Of a stretch of DNA of 64,000 bases, positions 27,321 to 36,300 are shown one piece after another. The DNA comes from Aulostomus chinensis. Lineage: Eukaryota > Chordata > Actinopteri > Syngnathiformes > Aulostomidae. The translations under genes and the position numbers were made by a program. Location of the stretch: assembly GCA_037954235.1 (NCBI GenBank), contig JBBMOA010000008.1:4310001-4374000 (forward strand), given 5' to 3'. Every line of letters starts with the position of its first letter. Position 1 is the stretch's first letter. The notes beneath the pieces were generated by a model. The model was not told the DNA's origin and did no database searches. It was given only the letters and a program-made list of their open reading frames with translations.

Positions 27321-30300
27321 AGCATGCATCAGTTTCTAGCTTATGGACAGGTGGTGTTCAGGCTCACCAGGGACAACAGAACAGTGATCAATAGTTGAGC
27401 ATGAAGGCTGCATTACCCAGCTGGTAACTACCTAAACATCACAGTGAAATCCCCCCAAATACATACATCTTTGTATTATATTTGCACCCATTCAAAAAAA
27501 TCAATGTGTCGAAATACATTTCTTCAAATAAATGTATTGCATTGTGGAATCAATGTTTCAACACAGTCTGAGGCAGATGTCCCAGCTGCAGGTCACCTCG
27601 ACTCATCCTGCCCTCTTTCTGCTTTCGTCCTAGTCGGATTTTTGTATCTAACAGTTAACTTGCAGAGCCTCAAAAGAGAAGGCCAAGTGCAATAAGACCA
27701 AACATGGTCGAAGTGTGTATTGATTTTGATGATTTTTTTTCCCGGGGCTATTGCCTCCTCTGTCATCCTATTCACTTTGTCTCCCCCTTCTACCTCCCCC
27801 TCTCTCTTTCCAAGTCATGCCCACAGCTATCATTTATCCATTTCTCTGGTAGGCTACCCAAATAGTGCTTTCTGTGCTTGATAATTGATTATCCTTGGCT
27901 ATAACCACTCCGCTGTCCGACCAGGTCACAGAGAAAGCATAAAAACATCACAGCCTCTAAAATGATGATTGATCACCAGCACAGCTCTGCCTTCCTCGCT
28001 TGTACAAACTGATTATGAGCTAAGAGCCTAAAAATGTTTTTCGGCACTGAAAGAAACAAATAGTGTCTGGCTTCACCTTTTTGTATTAAAAGCAAAATAA
28101 GCTTTTGACAAGCGTGGAAATTGAGATAGAGCCAGAAAACTTTCACCAAATTTGTTCTGTCTTGTTTGTTTCTGATGAACGACACCATTTGCAATTTAGG
28201 GTTTGACATACAGTGACTCCACTCTTTCTGTGACTGCGCTGCCAGTTTAATACATTTGTTGCTAAAGCCTTTTGGCCCTGACAAGGTTATTATTGTTGAT
28301 TTACTCTTTACTCCTGAATTTTCAATAAAATGTGACATTTAATTTGACTTGTTGATAGTAGAAAGCCGAGGGATCATCAAAACGAATTGACTTCTTTCTG
28401 TGGGCACAATGAGTGTCTGCACACAATTTCATGGCAATCCATAATAATAATGGACAAATGCCACCATCCCTACGTCCGTGCTGCTGCTGGAGTGACCATT
28501 TGTTCAAATGTGGGCTGACTGAGAATAATAGAGGCGTATGCATGTTTGATGAAAAGACATAAACACATGTGCCTATCTATTCCTTTCCTTAACAACCGTT
28601 GCACAAACAAGAAAAACAAGCTGTGCAAATTATAGGAACCAGATGCTTTCCAGTACCTTTACTTAGAATCTGAGCTCTTTTGTCAGTGCATGAGCATGAA
28701 TTAATAAAGCCATCAATATACAGTCCACTCACATCACACATGCACACAGAATACAAAATGGCCTGTATAGGATGAGAAATAAGTGCAAATTAAGAGGCTG
28801 CAGGTAGCATGAGCGAGCAACAGATGCTATCATGGGTGAAGATGCACTTCTACAAATCTTTACTGTATTTGCAGTACTAAGTCACAGCCATTATTATTGT
28901 TATCATGTCATCACCTTCTTAAAATAATTGCTGAAGTCAGGTTTTTGACAAGGCGGCACAGTGGTGGTTAGCGGTGGTTAGCGCTGTCGCTTCACAGCAA
29001 GAGGGTTCTGGCTCGAGCACACGGTCTTTCTGTGTGAGTCTCCATGTTCTCCCTGTTCCTGTGTGGGTTCTCTCTGGTATTCCAGCTTCCTCCACAGTCC
29101 AAAGACATCAAGAGGGACCAGGTTAATCCAGACTCTAAATTGACTGTAGGCGTGGCTGGGAGAGCCAATGGTTGTCTGTCTATATGTGTAGGCCCTGCCA
29201 TGGACTGGTGACCTGTCCAGGGTGAACCCCGCCCCTCGCCTGAAGGCTGCTGGGATAGGCTCCACCCCCACCACCCTTAACAGGATAAGTGGAAGAAAAT
29301 GGATGGATGGATTTGTTGACAATTTATTTTTGCTTAAATTGACTCCTTATGATGGTTTTCTCTTGTTTTGTGTTTGAGAAACCCCCCCCCAAAAATGACA
29401 CGCAATTATTTTAAAAAGGCAACAGTGTCAGTTTTTTAATATTGGTTTCAGCTATAAACCATAGAATGAAGCAACAATATCCATTTTTAGCTTTCATCAT
29501 ACAAAAGAGTGAAGGGAAAACACACAGGTACTTGAACATGATCACCAGCTTTGGACTTTTCTCTTTTTAAGTGCTTCCACCACCACTTAGCAGCAGCTGA
29601 CAGGCAGGCAATTATACCATGAATGAGAATTTGAGTACATAATTATAGTCTCTCCTGAGACTGGAAACTAACTTTTCATAGAAGATTAAAATGTGCAGTA
29701 TAAAGCCACCACTTGTGTCTCAAATGAAGCACAATGCCTTGAGTCAGCTGGAGTTGCATTGACTGAGAGGGGTGCATCCTCTTCGGCTGTTGAACCAGCT
29801 GGGAGGGACATACTGAAGGCAGCAAACCCCACAAGCTGGTGCACACTGACTGACGATGCCCTTTCTTGCTTGTCATAATCCTCTGGGCTGTTTCTAAGCA
29901 TTTGTCATTTTAGGATTTATTTTTACCAGTTCTGCATTCATGCATTTCTTTGTTTTACTTTCTCACTCGTTGAGGGTCCGCTGTTCCCTTTTCCTACCAA
30001 ATTGGTGTAGGTCCCTGAACCAGTCCCTTTCAGGAGTGTCTGACACTTAGTTCTTTAGACTGGATCGACCTTTTGAGCTGAATCGTGGCATCGTGCATCA
30101 TGCACAACCCAAGCAGAGCTGTCTCTGCTGCAACATCCCAACCAGTTCTGTTGTGGTAAAATCCCATATGAAGACCAGCTACATGAGGTGCACAACTCAA
30201 GGAGAATAAAAGAATATTCATGATAATTTCATTGGCGAGATGACATTTGGGCAGAAGACATGCCATCACAGTTAGCAAGAAATAAATGATAATAGGTAAC

Positions 30301-33300
30301 ATTCAATAGCTGAGCTGGATGACAAAACAAGCAGGGAGTGAAATCAACCAACCAATTTTGACGTTTAGGTGTACGAGGCCATCTAGTGGCCATAGTGACA
30401 ATGAAGATTGGAAACAGATGGTTAGAGTAGGAGATGGCCTGATGGATGGGTGCATATTTTACACTCGTTTTTTACACTGTCCTCATACTTCTCTTAGTGA
30501 TGATGAACCTGGGTTTATATCATCATATGCGGCCATGCCTACCAAGCCATGATCTCCCCTCACACTTTTTTTTATTTTCACCTAATAAGACCTTGACCAT
30601 TTATTTGTAGGTGGTGCAGTGGTTAGCCTCGCAGCAAGAAGGTTCCGGGTTCGAGTCCCGGCTCGGGCACGGGATCTTTCTGTGTGGAGTTTGCATGTTC
30701 TCCCCGTGTCTGCGTGGGTTCTCTCCGGGTACTCCGGCTTCTTCCCACCATCCAAAAACATGTAATTGGGGACCAGGCTGATTGAATACTCTAAATTGAC
30801 CGTAGGTGTGAATGTGAGTGTGAATGGTTGTTCGTCTCTCTATGTTGGCCCTGCGATGGACTGGCGACCTGTCCAGGGTTAACCCCGTCTCTCGCCCGTT
30901 GACGCTGGGATAGACTCCAGCCCCCCCGCGACCCTTAATGTGTAGGAATAAGCGGAAGATGACGATGACCATTTATTTGTAATGGTTGACAACAGAAACC
31001 TTTGTGTCGTATCCACAGGTCGGAGGACATGACTTATGTGGTGGTTTGGGTTGGAGGACGTGTTAGAGACAGCAGGACTGTTTATGGCCTGTATTTCTGT
31101 TTTACCACAGGTGTCGGACTTCCCAGAAGAGCAGCTTTTGGTTGCTGTGTTCCCTGGCATTCCAACAGCTGCTGAGCTCTTCCTGTTACCTCACAAGAAC
31201 CAATCAGAGGACAAGAAAAAAAGTGAGGCGGAGCTAGAGCAGGTATGAGTTTTTCCCCTGGTACGCTGTGTTGAAACCATTTAAAACAGTATTATTCTGA
31301 CTGATTATATCTGCCTGGTCTGCTGTGTATCAGGTCTCGGATGTAATCGTTGGCGCGCTGAACCAGAATCTGGTGGAGTTTGAGCTGAAGCCCGGCGTTC
31401 GAGTGATCGTGTACAACACACAGTTAACCCTCGGTGAGAAAGATTTCCCTCACTCCTGCATACAGGTTATAAGCCATACCATTAATTTGTCCAGGTACAC
31501 CCAAGTATTTCCTAGATTTCGCTCTGAAGGAATTGAGGTTTTATAACTATACTGTGATGAAAACATATTTTTTTTAGTCGGCCATTTAAATTCCTGTCAG
31601 TGTGGCTCCATTCCAGGCACAAAAAAAAAAAAAAACACAAGGTATTATGGGAGTGGTTTGATTTAAATTTGAGCTGTTTGAGTCTAGGGATCTTTTATGG
31701 CCGCCATCAAAAGCTGAACATCTGTTCGATTTCTCTTACAGCCATCCAACCACAAAATGAGTGTTAGACAGAGTATAATTATGCTGATAATTTAGTCCTT
31801 GAGAAAGAACAGTGTACAGTTTCGAGGGCAGAAACAGAATTGGGAAGGAGGCAACAGCACTGTTCATTTTACTGGAAATGGAAGAGTTGGTTGACATCGG
31901 AGACCTTGAGGTGGAGTCCTGCCAAAGAAAAGAAAGAAAACAAATGGCTGAGGTGATATTCAAGTCTGTGCTTGCATCCATGGATGCAGATTGATAGTGA
32001 ATTATGTGGTTGGTTTGAAAACTATACTGTCGGCTGAGGCCTTGGTAGTTCTTTGTACCTCTACATTGTATTTATTGCTTGGCCGGTTTCATTCGGCACA
32101 TCGTCTCTGGAGACGCACAGCTGTGAGCCGGCTGCAGCTCTGAGTATGCACCGCCTGCCATGCAATGCACTCTAATGACATTGGAGGTGTACCCAGCTGG
32201 AGCCTACTTTATATTTCACCTCACAAAGAAAAGGTCTTAAAAGCCTTCAAGCTGCCTGTGAAAGGTCACCATGCCATCTCCGAGCTTCAGGGCTCGGGTG
32301 AAGCTGACAGAAGGCAATGCGGATTTCCTTCAATGACATGTATTGATGCGCTGTCCAAAATCAGAAGAAATTAAGGTGGATGCTACAAAAGCAAAACAAG
32401 ACACTGTGACGTGAATCGAATTAGTGCTGATTTGGTCGAATTGTCTTGTGAAATATTTCTTCTGCTTCACATCCAATGGAAATATATGAATTCTCTGTGG
32501 TTGTCACCCTCTTCTGCGTTAAGCAAAAACAGTCATTTCATGCTACCATAGTTTGTCATTTGAGATTCCAAATACTTGTACTTACTCTCCATTTGACAAC
32601 ACACAACTAGCAGTGGCAGTGATTTACAGGTGAGTAAACACAGTAGTGATGTCAAGAATGTCTGATCGGGGAGGAAACAGAACCTTCAAGAGTGAAGACA
32701 TTGATTTAGTGTCCAAGAGGAAAGCTGAGGAATATGGTGACTTTGCTTATGAGACTCCAATGAAGGGTCAGAATTCTGTTTTTTCATTTACCCTTTATTA
32801 ACCTTTATTCCTAAAGACAAGGAGAACATTTGCCAAGCGGAGGATCCATCTATCAGGTCTAACCACAGAAGCTACATATCCATGTGCATCCCCATGTACA
32901 TAACCACATCCACCCATACATGTGCTACTGCTTGTTCATCTATGTACATATCAGTCCATAGAGATTCTGCATGTAGAGAGACAAAAAAAAAAAGTATTTT
33001 GCATCAATACTTAACCCAAGCTTTGTTAGGTCAGGCCTTACTGTCAACCCATGGATGAGCTACTTTCATTCACGTTATCATCATCATCCATTTGAGTCTT
33101 TACCTTTAAATATGATTCTCTTCATTGTACTTATGTCTTCCATACTCACTCGTGTATAGTAGGAAATAGGCCCTTTTTAAGCGATCTATGGCGGCAGGCA
33201 GTTGACAGATGGTGCGATGCGTGCGCTGTATGTTTGGGGGGCATTTTCAGCTTCATCTTTGTGTTTTGAGGGTGTGTAAACAGATCACCCTCTAAGTCAT

Positions 33301-36300
33301 TAGACACCTAATTATTCATGGGTGTGTTTCAGGCATGACATCAATCAGACCAATCAGAGAGCCTTGTGTTATTCGCTTTAAAGCCAAGGTTGCGCCAGGG
33401 CTTGGCATCTTACCATATCACACATTTAAACTCAGGAGAAGTGAGCACTTCTCCTCAGACGAGACCTCACGCACCAGATGAAGGTGCGTAATGGCGGCCA
33501 ATGTTTGCACATTGTTCATCATCAATAGCACGACATGTCAGTGCCACCCATCTGCCCGTCTGATTAATGCACACTTTTAATATCACGACACGAACGCGCA
33601 AGTGACCAGAGAGCAGCCTGGTCTTGGTCAATGGCATGAACACTTTGTGGTGTTCCAAAATAGCAATGCAGCATGGTTGCACCAGACCAGCCTCATTAGA
33701 ATACTTCAGCACCTGTCAGTGCAGACAGAGCGCAAGTCCATTTGCTAGTTAAAGGGCGAGGGCGCTTGGTTTGAAAACGTCATATGCACTGGCTTGAAAC
33801 TAGCAGTGATGCTTGTGCTTGACAGAGCTCCAGCTTGCATCACCCCATTAAAATAAGGCCCAGACGGCAGTCCGTTCTAAAATTTGAAGAGCAAAGTCTA
33901 ATTTAGGTGCTAGGGTCATTATTTGAGGGTGTAGAATGTGATGGATGTGGCGTAGGACTTAGACTCGCGGGTTGTTATGAAACAGGAGGGTTTCATCAGT
34001 GTGACGCTGACGAGACAGCTGACAGTGGCACAGAAAGGCAATCCGGTCGTTGTGATTGTGGTCATAAGGCTTTAACACCTTGATGGCTGTGTCAGAAAGT
34101 GGGAGAGACTGTAGATAAGGGAGAAAATGAAGATCTTTCCTGACTGACACACAGGCTTTCTACTTACAAAGAGTTACTTTTCTCAAGGACCCAATTTATT
34201 CAGTAGCATCACTGTGATACGAAAATACCAAACTCTTCCCATTCAAAACATTTATATAAGACTATTACCGACAGTGTTTTGTAAATTCACTTCCTCCATC
34301 TCTTTGATGGAAGTATGCGCTCCTGGACTACTTGCCAGATTACGTTTGTGTTTAATGTGCCAGATTAGGGTAAATTGCTGTTTTTTGTTTGCTTTATTGT
34401 TTTTGGTTTTGTTTTAATATGCAGTCATCGGTCGACACATTAAAAAAGACTTGAATAACAAAAATCACTCAAGAGCACTAAAAGCAGAGCGTCCCGTGTC
34501 TGCAGCTCCATTGGTGGACTCCATTCCTCGACACAGCAGCTCGGCGATGCTGATGCTCCTATCAGTGGTGTTCCTGGGCCTGGCAGTCTTCCTCATCTAC
34601 AAATTCAAGAGGTGCATACTTTTGTGATTACTTCCACCTGCTGCACACACAGAATGATCACTTACAAGCCTCGTAGTATATATCTATTACCATATGATAC
34701 ATTATTTATGGTACCAGACAAGCAGTCTGGAACAATCAGCTGCAGCCCTGTTTGGAAATTTCATCTGACATTTCCCCCCTGGAGGTTGCAGACATACTTC
34801 CAGCATCATTTTAATGCATGAGGCACATGTGTGGAATCTAATCAGAGATAAAATGCAGAGAATACCACCATTAAAATGGTTTAATATGCAGTTGCTGTAG
34901 CCAGGCTGTTATTTGCAGAATAAATTATTCATATTCAAAATTATTCTCTTGAAAAGTCAGAGGGAAATGGAAAAATTGTCATTAATTATGGATATGAAAT
35001 TTTTCCCATTAGTCTAAAGAGGATGCATTTTTTTTAAAGAAATCTCTCAGTTGGCTAAGCAGAGCAATTAATAACCAAAATGAATAGTAATTTGAAATAA
35101 ATTGGATAGTGACTAAATAGAGATGTGTGTTAGGCGTTATAAATACAGATGGGGAAAATATACCACCGTTACACTAAGTTGCTTGTAAATTAGAAAGTTA
35201 GCCAGTCCTTTCAGGAGACAGGGCAATTTTCTTTATGGTTGATTTTTAAGTACATATATTGGTTCTGAAAAAAAAGTTTCTCATCATGGAGGTTTACTAA
35301 TGACTCAAGCAGGAAACACGTGTGCAAAAGGAAATTACAGTTTTCTCACAGTATACTCTGGCTCCCCTTTTAGAAAAATACCTTGGATCAACATATACGC
35401 AGAGGTGAACCAGGAGAAAGAGCAGGAGATGATCGGCTCGGTGGGCCAGGGCGACAGCACGCCAAAAATCACGCTGAGCGAGTTCTCCACGTCCAAAGAA
35501 CTCATGGAGAAAGAGCTGGATGCACGGGTCAAAAGTAAGTTCAAAGCCTGCATAAAGGTTGTTAGGTTTAATGTAATCACTCGTTTGTTTGTTTTTTCTC
35601 CTCCTTCATATGAACAGTTGAAGAGATAGACAGGAAACAAGGGAGAGAGAGAAAGACAGAGAGAGAGACAGAGAGGGATGACATAAAGGTATCCAGCCTG
35701 ACATGATGGTGCAGTTGTGTTGTTTGCACTCTTGATGTAACGACCTTGCTAGTATCAAAGTCAGCGTTTACCTTGACTGACAGCTCCCTGAATGGTTTGG
35801 TGAGTCAGGATTTTACTGCATGGGGTGTATGATAGAAATCCTGAGAAAATTCTGGAGTTGTTCAATCTGCTAATGTGTTCATCTGATCATTTTCAACAGA
35901 CGCTGCATTCGTGAGACAGTGAAATAGCACGCAGCGGGGAAGTCGTCTGTCCCACTTGGATGAGTTGAGTTGTATTTTAGGGGTTAATGCTAATATATAA
36001 CTTTAAAAGCTAACCCAGATACTCTCCATTGATAACAGTTAATATGAATACTATATTGCATATTACGTGTTTTTAAAATGATCATTCAACAAACACAGAA
36101 TTTTGTCACTGGTATTTCTGCATCTATCATGATATGATGTTCACTGGTGTTTCAAATTGTCTCAGGGTCGCTGAGTCGTTTCCCGACATGATAAACAATT
36201 AATGTGAATCTTGTTACTGCGATTAGTCCATCATCACATGAATGCAGCATTAATCTCCTTTTCATTGTTTTTAATTATTCAGTGAGGAGTGAATCAGAGG

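Larger units (their letters stand above)
22067..31110 (+). other. sorcs3 intron, 9.0 kb
   Basis: Contains a CT/CA microsatellite (27252-27320) and two SINE copies (28952-29311 and 30610-30965). Between about 23.1 and 24.4 kb there are several moderately long open frames on both strands in slightly GC-richer DNA. I recognise no domain in them, and they may be a decayed transposon. The rest shows no structure I can name. Confidence 0.8.
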
